Part shown: positions 50,524-61,000 of the stretch, piece after piece
How positions within the stretch are numbered: the first letter of the stretch is position 1
Layout of the letters: every line of letters begins with the position of its first letter
Assembly (NCBI GenBank): GCA_963970005.1
Contig: CAXAMN010023362.1
Location: 160,590 to 224,589 of the forward strand
DNA: 64,000 nt
Source: Durusdinium trenchii
Taxonomy: Eukaryota; Sar; Dinophyceae; Suessiales; Symbiodiniaceae
Reading direction: 5' to 3'
Position numbers and translations under genes: made by a program
Notes under the pieces: generated by a model
Database searches by the model: none
What the model saw: only the letters and a program-made list of their open reading frames with translations
What the model was told of the DNA's origin: nothing

Positions 50524-52440
50524 AAGCAGGGTGAGGGTGTGTGTGCAACGGTGACGCTAAGCGGGAAGGCAGAAGCGAAAAAAGTTGTCGCGGAGGATGT
50601 ATGTGAACATAAATTGCGTAACATACTTTTCCACTCTCTCTCTCTCTCTTTCTCTCTCTCTCTGTCTCTCCCTTTTCCTTCACTATTTGCCTCGGTCTCC
50701 GTCCCTGTCTCCGTCGCGGTATTAGTCGGTAGTTGTCTCTGTCTCTGCCTCTGTGTCGGCTAAAAGGTTGTGGGGGAGCATCGCTCCCCCACCCTCGCGC
50801 AGGACGGGGGCCGGGACTTCGGGCGTCCCGGCAGCGTCCTTCGCAAGAAGGGGGCTGACCGCCCGGGTGCACAGTAAGTGCACCGAAGGTCGGGTGAGCC
50901 GTCGAACACAGCCACAGCCAGGCACAGCGTTATGCTTTCTTCTGCTCTGTCTCTTTCAACGTCTCTCCACACCTACAGCAACGTCGACGAATAATTTTAG
51001 ATAGGGCTATATTCCTCGCACGATCCCCTCGTCCTCGGAAGAGGTAGCGTCGTCCACCACCCGGAGCCAACAAAAGCAGAGAGCGCGTCGGTCTTCCCTC
51101 CCAGCTACGGCGAGCAAGCGGTTTCATTCTGTGAGAAGCCGTGGTCGTTTGTTACGGTGTTTAGGGGCCCAGCGGGAGTCAAACATCTTCGACCATGTTA
51201 ACTTCTCAGTCAAGAAGCATCTATTAGATAGTTTCATTTTCTTCCAAAAATTACCTTTGACATAGTTTTATTTTCCTCTAAAAACCCACCAACCGAACCC
51301 AAAAAGATCATCCACGACAGAGTTTTACTACAAAATACTACCCACCGAATATCTGTGTTTGTCAGACTCGCTGAAAACAGACTAGACTGAAGTGACTGCC
51401 AGAGAGTGACGAGAGAGAGTTGACTGTGAGCGACTCACCGTGGCTCGCTTACGAGAGACTGAACTGCACAGACTGCATGGCTCGCTTAAGAGAGACTGAA
51501 CTGCACTGACTGCATGGCTCGCTTAAGAGAGACAGGAGAGAACTGACAGCGCTGGTTTTGTGTCAAAAGTCTGTGACCCCGTACCCGACACCCCAACCGT
51601 GTGCCAGGTGCTCTACGACGAGCACCGTCGTGTTCTCGCAGCATGGAGGAAAGGCCGGCGAGTTTGGCATGTTTGAAGGGCGGGAAGCCTGGCGAGTTTA
51701 GGGCGTCTGCGTGTTATTTGACACGCTTGTCGCCCGCGCGCCTGACATGTTTGCGGTGTGCCTGGCTTGTGACTGCAACCCGGCCATGTTTGGACTCTGC
51801 CAGAATTCCCGTGAAAGAGTTCGCCTCGCAGAGAGCCTCCTTTGTTGCTCGTGGAAAGTGTAGTTTGAGAGTTGGGTTGGAGACGCAACGCACAGCATTG
51901 CTCAGCGTCGAGACTGTTGTGTTGGGGAAGAGGCTTGATACTCCTGCGCGCAAGATCCAAGCTCAGCGCCGCTCCAGAAGAGGTGCCAACGACATGTTTC
52001 TAGGACAAACACAGTGAAGGAGAACAGTTGACTGAAATTGAAACGAGACAGTTAACTAAACCAAACACAAACACAGGGAGCGAAGGTGTGAAGCAAAACG
52101 TGAGGGGTGAGCAGAAACACAATCAAACCTGCAAGTGCAGGTGTGCACTGTCTCGTCGTCGTCCGCCGTCGCTGCACTGTTTTACTCAAAAGCCAGAAGA
52201 AACAACATAAACACAAACCTTTGTCGAAATGGCAACGTACACCTATGCCACAACAAAAGCAATTGACACGGAAGACATAAAGAGGTTTTTCTAGGACAGA
52301 CGGAAAGTCAACGACAAGTAACTTAGCCAGCAATCAAGGTTGACGAGCTACAGTCGTCATAGAAGAAAAACTATCAGGGTTGGTAGTAAGGGAAGCAAAA
52401 GAATAACACAAGCAGTTGCAAACTGAAGTCGCTGTAGAAC
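50524..52440. other. Leader region of the Helitron, no supported gene
   Basis: Contains a TCTCTC microsatellite (50633-50665), a perfect GC-rich hairpin (50770-50792) and a tandem repeat of about 40 bases at about 51430-51535 (ATGGCTCGCTTAAGAGAGAC). No protein-coding frame is convincing. The 5' end of the Helitron should lie here, but no terminus could be fixed. Confidence 0.4.
50770..50792. repeat. Perfect 10-bp hairpin with ATC loop
   Basis: GTGGGGGAGC (50770-50779), loop ATC, GCTCCCCCAC (50783-50792). It has the longest stem of the ten GCATCGC-centred hairpins found between 50.8 and 63.8 kb. Confidence 0.85.
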
Positions 52441-55400
52441 ATGGACCCAAAGAGGATTGCCATGAGAAAGTGGTCCGCTGTTGCAAGTCGACTCGTTAGT
52501 GAACGAGAAGCAACTTTTGCAACGTGTTGGTTGCTCTTTTGCCGGATCGCTTTAGTCGAATGGTGCACACTCAACCACCGCCGACGAGGCTGTGATGGCC
52601 GGCCCGCCACATCCAGCCTCGTAATGCAAGCCAACAACAAGCATACGCATTCGACCGACAGACTTCCAGGCCGACACGCCGCACTCACCCGAGGCCTGGC
52701 CTTCCTGACTGCGTTCGTGAGTGCAGCCATGACAAAGTGGTGCGTGGCTGCTAGTCAACTCGTAAATGAACAAGACGCAAGTTTTGCAATGTGCTCTTCG
52801 ACAGTTTGGAGGATCAGGCTCGTCGAATGGTACATATGCTACCTTCGCCGACGAGGCTGTCGTAGTCAGCCCCGCAAATTCGGCCAAGCAAGTCAAGCAG
52901 ACAAGAAGCATACACATTGGACCCGCAGAATTCCAGACCGATACACCATACTCACCTGGGGCATAGCCTTGGTGTCTGCGTTCGTAAGTGCTAACACTAA
53001 TAAAATAAACCCAGTGTTTGTCGTCCACCTCTTCAGTTGTGTCTTTGCGTGCCAAGCACTGCGAGCTCTAGCAAAGGGTCGGTGTCCGACGGGTTGGATC
53101 AAGAAAGCCCGCGTCGCAGGCAGAACTCGCCTGAAAGCAAGGCGGCGACGGACACAGCCTCTGTATAGGATGCAAGTGTTGTTGACCGTGTTGGTGCTTT
53201 TGAGTCCCGGCACCATACTTTGTGTTCATACCGTCGGCTACAAGGACACTTCTAAAGCCAACCACATGTGGTGCGTCGCTCGCAAGCTCCGCAATCAATT
53301 GATGCGGGCACTGCATGGGAATACGATGCACCCTGCGAAAAAGCTGGCAACCCAAAAGAAAGGTGTGGATAAGGCAACTTGCTCCAGCACCTACCCAACA
53401 ACGAAGGGTGAGAGTTCGAACCCAACACCTTTGAAGAAGCAGAAAAGTGAAGTTGAAGCTAATGTTACACAGCATGCTTCGTTGACGTCGGAAGACAGCC
53501 CGACGCACAACCAGTCCGCAGAAGAAGTTGTTGACTTGGATCAGCTGGCACAAGCTCGGATCGGATGTGACATCACCAAAGTGCCCGGCGACGGATGGTG
53601 CTTCTTTCATGCCGTCAGTCGGCACTGCAGCAATTGGAACACGTGGTCGATAACGCATGCCGCAGAATTATACCTGCAGGCGTTGGAGTGGTTGTGCAAT
53701 CAGAAATCTGGTCCAAGGGCAGAAGACGTTCAGCTTGCCTGCGTGCCCTTCGATGATCGAGAACTAGAGTTGCATAAGCAGTATCTTCTGCGCGCGCACC
53801 AATCCAACCCGAGCTTAGCAGAGCTCACGGACTCAGAGATTGTGCTTTTGAGCAAGCTAGTTGCGGTGCTACAGAAACCGCGTGCCTTGGACTCCATCCA
53901 CCATGGGTCTTTCGTCGAACTATGGGCGCTCGCAGAGACATTCGATTTTCACTGCCTGATTTGGAGTCAGGACGTGGACCACAACCTGTGGGTGCGAGAC
54001 CAAGCAATTGTCAGTGACCAAGAAGCCCATGCAAGACTACAAGAACATCCACAAGTGTTAGAACTTCTGCACCGCCAAATCGGCGTCACCGGCCATTACG
54101 ACATAGTGGACAGATCTGCGTCGCTGCGGCCGCCGTTTCCGGACACCACTTGGACACTGGAGTGGAAACGCGCCGGAGCTGACGCCGTCTTGCAGCGGGC
54201 AGCGGACACTCTAGAGACGCCTCTGCCACCCATGCCGCCGCCGTGCGAGCCGCCGCAAAGTTTGCCGCAAGAGCATCGCTCACGCAAAGGAAGCACGGCG
54301 GAGCTCGACGGCGAGATCGACAAACCGACCACAGACGGCGTGTGCCAGGGCTCTTCCAGACCAGCCCGACGTCGCCGGACAGGCGTGCGCATCGCGCAGC
54401 ATTTCCAGCCAAGTTGCGCGGAACATAGCTCCTGCAAGCACGAGACGTCTGTGCGCTGTGACGGAGCCACCGAACAAGAAGACCATGTGGCCTCGCATCC
54501 ACCGACAGCAACCGCAGCCACCGATGCACAGCAACACACAGATCCAAGATCCACCACGCAGAGGGGGGCAGACGACGTCTGGCCACAGTCCACCGCAGTG
54601 GAAGAATCCGAAGGAACGGCCACGGACGTGGACTTGGACAGCGTGCTGTCGTGGGATTCCGAATCTAGCGGAAGGTCCAATGACGCAGACCTACCAGCGG
54701 TCGTCGAACCACATAAAAGCTGGGTGACGATAGAGGACCGCGCAATAGACAGCGCCAAGCACTTGGCTACGCACTTCCGGTTGCACCCTTTGTTGCCATG
54801 TGTGCTGAGTGACAAAGACTTGCAAACATTAGGTTCAAACTCTGGATTAGTGTATCCCGCAGTGCATTGTGCATTCGACGGCTGCCAGTGGGCTTCTGAT
54901 GCGCAACCATGTCATCCCCACTGGTCAAAAGAAAAGGTGTGGCGCATAGAAGGCACTGCTTGGTCATACTCAGCCAGAGCCTGCTGCGGCAATGCTGCCA
55001 CGTGCTTGTGGGCGCACCTGAAAGAAAACCATCACACAGTCTTCGAAGAGGCAGCGCATCGCGCAGCCGGAGGCTCGGCCGAGCTCGCAATTCCCAGCCA
55101 ATACGTGAATGCCTTGTTGCAGAAAGAAGATCAACAAGTGCCACAGGTCGGTTGGAGTGTGGATCGTCGAACCCTGCGACGACTGCAGAAAGAATTGCAG
55201 GAGACGTCGTGCGAAGCCTTGATATGTGCATGTTGTGCAGGCATCCATGCCGGAGGTGATGCTGGGGACATTGCCTATTTGTCCGCCGCGGAGTTGTTCG
55301 GCTCCCTGTCTCTAGAAAGCTTCACCTGCAACTGGAATTTGGATACATATATGAAGCAGTACGCCACCAGTGCTTGCGTCCGTGACCGCTTTGACGCACA

Positions 55401-58080
55401 TGAATGGTCACGCCTTTTGCCTGCCTCTCTACACAATGGCCAAAAGATTGTGTGTTGCCCAGAAGACTTGCGCTGCACAGCTTGTGATGTAGGTAATGGG
55501 CAGCTTTGCGAAACATGTGAGCTTCCTATCTGTCACCAATGCCTGGTGCAGATGTTCGACCAACGTGTTCTTGCAGTTCCACAAGCTCTAGCCAATGACA
55601 ACTGGTACGGCTACCCCACAGAGTTGTTATACAAACACAAAGTGTGGTGGATAGAAGCAGCCGCCGCTAGCCCACTGTGGACGCCCGTCGTCACTTACTA
55701 TGTCGAAGCAGACAGAGGGCACCTGGTGGAAGAAACCCTCCACCGCGCGGAGCATCGAACTGCCGTTCGAGGTAATGTTTCTTCGTTTAGCTTACCTTGG
55801 GAAGAAGTCTTGGCAGCGTTCGCTCCAGAAGCAAACACTCGCATGCCGTGGACAAAGTTGCCGCACGCGCCCAAAGTCATGCAACAATTCGTCAAGATTA
55901 CTGTGAAAGGCATGCTTCACAATGAGGCGATAGAGTGGGTGGCCGGCGCACGGATCCGACCCTGGGTGGTCGTTGCATTGTTGCAGCATTTGATCGACTT
56001 GCAGCATCCAATGTGTGACAATCACATCTCCCCGGAGAAAGCAAAAGAAGAAGTGAAACAACGTGTCACACAGATATATGGCACGGAAGAGACAATGCCG
56101 CTCGGGGAAGCCATTCCCGAAGACGTGCCTGTGGCCGCGCCACTCTCGTCGGCCCAAGCAAATCCGAAAGCGCGACCCACCCAGTCTTCGCGCTCGCGTC
56201 CGGCAGCGCCAAAGCAAAGCCCACCAGCAAGTGCGCGGCACAGTGGCCAAGCTTCAAAGCCCGTTGCAGCGGCGCGTCCCGACGCAAAGCTGTCAAAGGT
56301 AGCCGTAGACACTGCAAGTGGCGACCTTGCACGCACCCCAGTCTCCAGCACACCAACCAAGCTCTCAGTTGTGGCCTCCGACAACGCCCAGAGCATCGCT
56401 TGGGGCGCGTCGATTGTTGTCGCAGCCGACGACACCCCGTGCATTGCCGTCGTCGAGGTCGAGGGGTCAGAGAAAACGAACAGTCAAACTCGGACGACAA
56501 CCGTCGAAAAATACGTCCCACCGGTCGTGTCCGTTGCAGCGGTAGGCACTGCAAAAACCTTGTCCGCAAGCATGCACTCGCCAACCAGCCGAGATGCGCC
56601 GCCGCAGAAGCATGCGACGCCAGAAACGGCGGCGGCCGCAGCGCTGGATGGCCAAGCTTTCACGGGAGTGCATCGACCAAACGTCCTATCCCAAGACTAC
56701 GCAACTTCCGACTGGAGGGAGCCAGATCTAGAAAGGTTACAAGAACTTGCACACGCTGCCGATCAAGTCACGGTCGAAACCGGGCATACTTTTTGGGATC
56801 AATGGCAAAACGATTTTCTACCATGGGCATTCCCATTCAGCCTTCCAGCACCTGTCAGTGGCCCAGATTTTCCCCACAAAACCAGACCTCGACGCCCAGT
56901 ACATGCGCCAAACTTACATCCTCTGGCGCACTTGAAGTTGTTGGCCGGCCGTGTTGAGAGCTCTATTCGTAACTCCTGGGACTTCGTACCTGGTTTGCGA
57001 CGGCTGACGTTCAAATGGCAATCAGTCTGCAATGGCATTCTCTGGCGAAAAAGACCAAGCCAAAGAGACTGCGTTCAAGCAACCCCTACCGCTTCGTGGG
57101 TGGAAGCGGCAAAAGGGCTCTATAGCAAGTTGCGCAGTGGTACGTACTTAACCGCTAGTGGTCAATACAAACCCATACACTTTGATACTAGAAAGTTGCC
57201 CTACGCCAAAGGCTTGACGTCAGAAGAGCACCACCTTTTGCAAGACGTTCGCAGCATGCAGAGAAATATGCCCGGAACCATAGAATCTCGCCGTCGCATC
57301 GGTCGATTTCTCTTTGGAGCCAGAGTAGAGCTGGGAGAACCTCTTTTCATCACAATTTCACCCACCTCACACCACAATGCGCTGTACATCAAATTCTCTC
57401 GATACCGACAAGCCGACCCAGGCAGCACGGTCTTCGGAAAGCGGACCTGCCCAGAAATATGGGAATCCGCCAATGCAACCATGTTCGTCCCCCCCTATGA
57501 TACCAGACGGCAACTGACAGCCAGAGACCCGTGGGCCGTAGTTCTCAGCTTCCAAACCATTGTTCGTTGCATTTTCGCAAAGCTGCTCGGCGTTCGCATG
57601 TGCTTTCGTTGTCCCGCCTGTGACTGCCGGGATGCCAGCGGGAACGGCTGCCATGTCACCGGGGGGTTGTTCGGCCTCGTGCGCGGCCTCTGTGGCGCCA
57701 TCGAATATCAAACAAATTCGACTCCGCACTTTCACTGCAACGTCTACAGTGCATCCATTTGGCAGCAACCGCTCCACGAACTGGCGGAGAAATTGAACAA
57801 CCGAACTATCGAGTTCGACGACGTGAAACACTTTCTCACATGGATACATCCAGAAACTCATCCTGACTACAATTTCCACAATGCACAGCAAGCAGAACTA
57901 GAAGCCGCCTGGAACGAGCACAACAGCCACGAAAAGCACGATTTTCTTTGCCATTGGCCAAACTTCATCCAAACAGATGACGCAAAGAGCCCTTGGTTGG
58001 ATGACATGGCGGCTACCCGAGCAGTGCAAGAAGCCCAAACATTCATCGAGACCACCGCCGTGTCGCACAAAGCAAAGTGA
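52441..58080 (+). CDS. Helitron ORF1: OTU protease, zinc region and HUH half of Rep
   Basis: 1879 residues from the ATG at 52441, which may not be the true start because the first 185 residues are a tandem duplication. The OTU cysteine protease spans about 375-560, with Cys387 in GDGWCFFHAV and His552 in GHYDIV. Residues 940-1040 hold Cys pairs (CACC, CCPEDLRCTACD, CETCELPICHQC). The next stretch (PQALANDNWYGYPTELLYKH) resembles the DUF6570-type domain of Helitrons. A low-complexity linker (about 1220-1410) follows. The Rep domain starts near 1615 (SRRRIGRFLF), with motif 1 LFITIS (1635-1640) and the metal-binding pair His1763-Phe-His1765 in PHFHC. The frame closes at a TGA (58078-58080) before the catalytic tyrosines, which lie in ORF2. 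Confidence 0.88.
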   Translation: MDPKRIAMRKWSAVASRLVSEREATFATCWLLFCRIALVEWCTLNHRRRGCDGRPATSSLVMQANNKHTHSTDRLPGRHAALTRGLAFLTAFVSAAMTKWCVAASQLVNEQDASFAMCSSTVWRIRLVEWYICYLRRRGCRSQPRKFGQASQADKKHTHWTRRIPDRYTILTWGIALVSAFVSANTNKINPVFVVHLFSCVFACQALRALAKGRCPTGWIKKARVAGRTRLKARRRRTQPLYRMQVLLTVLVLLSPGTILCVHTVGYKDTSKANHMWCVARKLRNQLMRALHGNTMHPAKKLATQKKGVDKATCSSTYPTTKGESSNPTPLKKQKSEVEANVTQHASLTSEDSPTHNQSAEEVVDLDQLAQARIGCDITKVPGDGWCFFHAVSRHCSNWNTWSITHAAELYLQALEWLCNQKSGPRAEDVQLACVPFDDRELELHKQYLLRAHQSNPSLAELTDSEIVLLSKLVAVLQKPRALDSIHHGSFVELWALAETFDFHCLIWSQDVDHNLWVRDQAIVSDQEAHARLQEHPQVLELLHRQIGVTGHYDIVDRSASLRPPFPDTTWTLEWKRAGADAVLQRAADTLETPLPPMPPPCEPPQSLPQEHRSRKGSTAELDGEIDKPTTDGVCQGSSRPARRRRTGVRIAQHFQPSCAEHSSCKHETSVRCDGATEQEDHVASHPPTATAATDAQQHTDPRSTTQRGADDVWPQSTAVEESEGTATDVDLDSVLSWDSESSGRSNDADLPAVVEPHKSWVTIEDRAIDSAKHLATHFRLHPLLPCVLSDKDLQTLGSNSGLVYPAVHCAFDGCQWASDAQPCHPHWSKEKVWRIEGTAWSYSARACCGNAATCLWAHLKENHHTVFEEAAHRAAGGSAELAIPSQYVNALLQKEDQQVPQVGWSVDRRTLRRLQKELQETSCEALICACCAGIHAGGDAGDIAYLSAAELFGSLSLESFTCNWNLDTYMKQYATSACVRDRFDAHEWSRLLPASLHNGQKIVCCPEDLRCTACDVGNGQLCETCELPICHQCLVQMFDQRVLAVPQALANDNWYGYPTELLYKHKVWWIEAAAASPLWTPVVTYYVEADRGHLVEETLHRAEHRTAVRGNVSSFSLPWEEVLAAFAPEANTRMPWTKLPHAPKVMQQFVKITVKGMLHNEAIEWVAGARIRPWVVVALLQHLIDLQHPMCDNHISPEKAKEEVKQRVTQIYGTEETMPLGEAIPEDVPVAAPLSSAQANPKARPTQSSRSRPAAPKQSPPASARHSGQASKPVAAARPDAKLSKVAVDTASGDLARTPVSSTPTKLSVVASDNAQSIAWGASIVVAADDTPCIAVVEVEGSEKTNSQTRTTTVEKYVPPVVSVAAVGTAKTLSASMHSPTSRDAPPQKHATPETAAAAALDGQAFTGVHRPNVLSQDYATSDWREPDLERLQELAHAADQVTVETGHTFWDQWQNDFLPWAFPFSLPAPVSGPDFPHKTRPRRPVHAPNLHPLAHLKLLAGRVESSIRNSWDFVPGLRRLTFKWQSVCNGILWRKRPSQRDCVQATPTASWVEAAKGLYSKLRSGTYLTASGQYKPIHFDTRKLPYAKGLTSEEHHLLQDVRSMQRNMPGTIESRRRIGRFLFGARVELGEPLFITISPTSHHNALYIKFSRYRQADPGSTVFGKRTCPEIWESANATMFVPPYDTRRQLTARDPWAVVLSFQTIVRCIFAKLLGVRMCFRCPACDCRDASGNGCHVTGGLFGLVRGLCGAIEYQTNSTPHFHCNVYSASIWQQPLHELAEKLNNRTIEFDDVKHFLTWIHPETHPDYNFHNAQQAELEAAWNEHNSHEKHDFLCHWPNFIQTDDAKSPWLDDMAATRAVQEAQTFIETTAVSHKAK
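52462..52995 (+). repeat. 267-bp tandem duplication at the ORF1 start
   Basis: Unit 1 (52462-52728) and unit 2 (52729-52995) encode 89-residue repeats. Both start M-x-K-W and share LVEW, RRRGC, NKHTH/DKKHTH and AFVSA. The DNA is roughly 70 percent identical. Each unit ends in a splice-donor-like TTCGTRAGT, so the repeats may be noncoding leader read as protein. Confidence 0.8.
54271..54281. repeat. GAGC-ATC-GCTC hairpin inside ORF1
   Basis: Part of the longer GCAAGAGCATCGCTCACGC (54267-54285). Read in ORF1 as EHRSR. The same 19 bases, with one change, occur in ORF2 (59718) in a different reading frame. Confidence 0.75.
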
Positions 58081-61000
58081 GCCATCAGCAGATACATTGG
58101 CATCCTTATAGCATTGTGCAAAAGTGTCGGTTACCGATCAGTGCTTGCCGCAAGAAAAATGCTCCCAATAAGTGTAAGCATAGCTTCCCGAAGGTGCAGA
58201 ACGACCGCGGTCGAGTCATATGCCGAGGCAATGCTCGGAAATTTGGATTGAGTACTGCTGGCCGGAGAAATGCTTTAGGTACAATTTTGGATAAGCGAGA
58301 AGATCCTTGGTTATCCGGCACAATGTATGCCTTTACGCTCATGTTGTTTGGCAACTCGCACACTGCGGTGAACTTTCGAGTTCCTCTGACTGCTGCCTCC
58401 CATGACGCAGAGTGTGCCCGCGGATGTCTCGCACACAATTTGCTCCGGAAGCTACAACGCGCCATGGCACAAGCAGCTCGCCGTTCCACACGATACTTCA
58501 CAGGCTACTTGCAAAAGCCCCAACCATTGGGTCGGAAAGAGTTACAGCATGCAGCCAAACAGTTGCATTTCTTAGAAACCGCTGCCGCAGACGACCCAGC
58601 CGCGCAGCAGCGGAAAGTCGCACATCGAGTGCTTGGGGACCTTGAATTTCGTTGCTCCACCCGGCCCATGACCGAAGAATTCATGCTGGCCGGTTTCGCC
58701 ACCTCCACCGAACCAACCTCTGCAGAGTGCATTCGTAGTTTTCCCGTAGTCCCCTTTGTAGGCACAGAATGGCTAAGCATCCTCGATAATTTCACAGAAA
58801 CCCGTCAAAGAGTAAAGCCTTCCAACCCACACAGTTCGACCATCAAGTTTTCAGAAGTATATGGTTGGAGAGGTACAGATCCAAGAGTGTGGTTTTTATC
58901 TCCGTGGGAGTTTGTGAAATGGTGGACAGTGAAAAAACTGCAACCACCCCATGGAGAAAATGCTGAGTCCGACACAGGTTTAAGTGTTTGGGTCAATGGG
59001 GCAGGCCAGACCAAGAAACCGGCCGACGGCTGGAAATTCGGACGAGATTTTGTCTGGAAGGATTCGTTGCCCGCTGCGCGGCGTGACACCGTTCTTCGCC
59101 TGCCGGAAACACCTCAGTGTCAAGCTGCACAAGACCACTATCTCGAACGACGCCGCGAACCTTGCGTCCCATACCCCACAGTCTGTCCACTACCGAAACC
59201 CGATATGGCACGAGAAGCCCAAGCTAGGTTGCTTAATGTTTACCTTCGGCCGTGGACCTTAGACCTCCCTAATTCTACCCTTCACGTGCCCCACATAGCG
59301 GCACTAGACTTACCCTTTGCGGTTAGGAGCGCTCGTCGTCTGACCCGCATCCACACAAAGAGTGCTGCCGGCCAAAGAAGTCACCACGTGGCCTGGACAG
59401 AGTACGTCGCCAACCACGTTGTTTCGGAGCATGCGGCCAGAACAATTCGCAATTTCATTGCAGCCACCGAATGTGATCCCGAGGAGGCCGACGCAATAGA
59501 GCCTCCGTCCAACCGAGACAAGGTGGAAGTGGATACATCTTGGGTCAGCAACGAAACCATTCATCGGCTAATCACAGGAGTCGGTTTTGAGTACTCGAAA
59601 CGTTCCAGTGCCGCAGTCCATGAAATTATCGAGGAATGGAAAATTGACTCGGAAGACTGCACCGCATCCCTGAAACCCGTCAACACCGGCGTGCCCAACA
59701 TCAAGCCAGATCACAGCCAGAGCATCGCTCACGCACATACCCAGTCACCTCCAGAGCAGTTTTTGACGTGGACATATGGCAACTTGACAGCAGAAGCCGC
59801 GGAAGCCTGGCTCACCAACTTGCAAAGTTCCAACGGCAACTGCCCACCCACCGGCGAACAACTCAAGTTTTTGCGTGCTGTCATCCAACGCTGTCTGCAA
59901 GAGGCCGCCGAAGAGCACGCGGGCACGGCCGACACCGAGCCCTTGCGAGCCATTTTCCATGGCGTACCGGGGGCCGGCAAAAGCCAAACCCTCAAATGGC
60001 TACGCAGCTTTTTCGAGGACATTTGCCACTGGGAGCATCAGCATCAATTCGTCTTCGTAGCTCCGCAGAACACTCAGGCCGCGCTCATCGGCGGTGTCAC
60101 CCTCCACGCCTTCGCGAACATCCGTGTTCGAGCCAAAAAGGCCTCCCCGGGCAGCACCCACACCACAGACCAATTCGTCAAGTATCAGCGTTTACGTTGG
60201 ATCTTAGTTGACGAAACTTCGACCGTCGGTCTCGAAATTCTTGCCACGGTCGAAAAAAAACTTCAACAATCGATCCGAGACCGAGATACTTGGAAGCTTC
60301 GGCCCGGCGGAGAAAAACGGCCGTTCGCAGGTCTCAACCTGATCCTGACCGGTGACCTTTGGCAGTTCCCCCCGGTGAAAGCCACCGCCATTTTCCAAAA
60401 CCCTTTCGCGGAAAATGGAAGCTTTCAAGTTGCAGCCCTGCAGAAACTGTTCTGGACACGCGGCACAAAGGCTATGCAACACCTATTCGAGCTCACCAAA
60501 GAACAACGCTGTGAAGACCCATGGCTCAGTGTCGTCCTGCAACATGCGCGCCACGGAAGCATGACTCAAGAAATTTGGTCCTTTCTCCATGGATTTCCGA
60601 CTTTGCACGCAGGCTCCTGGAACTTCAAAACCCGCACGGTCGAGTGCGGCCAGACAACTTGCGCCGACCTGCACTTGCAAGCTGCAGCCCTTCACAAGCA
60701 ACCGCTTGAATGCAAGCAGTGTCGAGCCGAACGCCAACGTCGGTGTCTTGTAGGCAAAGATCAGAAAAGCCCAAAGTTTCTCAACAATCCCTTTGTGCAT
60801 GGACTCAACGCAGCGAAATACATTGCCGCCAACCTTCGTGCTCGCCAAGTGGCAGCCACCCGGAGAGAAAAACTACTCTGGATAGTCGCCCAAGATACAC
60901 CACTCTTTCACATCGAACCTGCCGAACTACCCACCCGGCGGGAGAATTGGTTGCAACGCCACGACCAGTCCACAGGTGGCGTCGTCGGTTTGTTGCCCTT

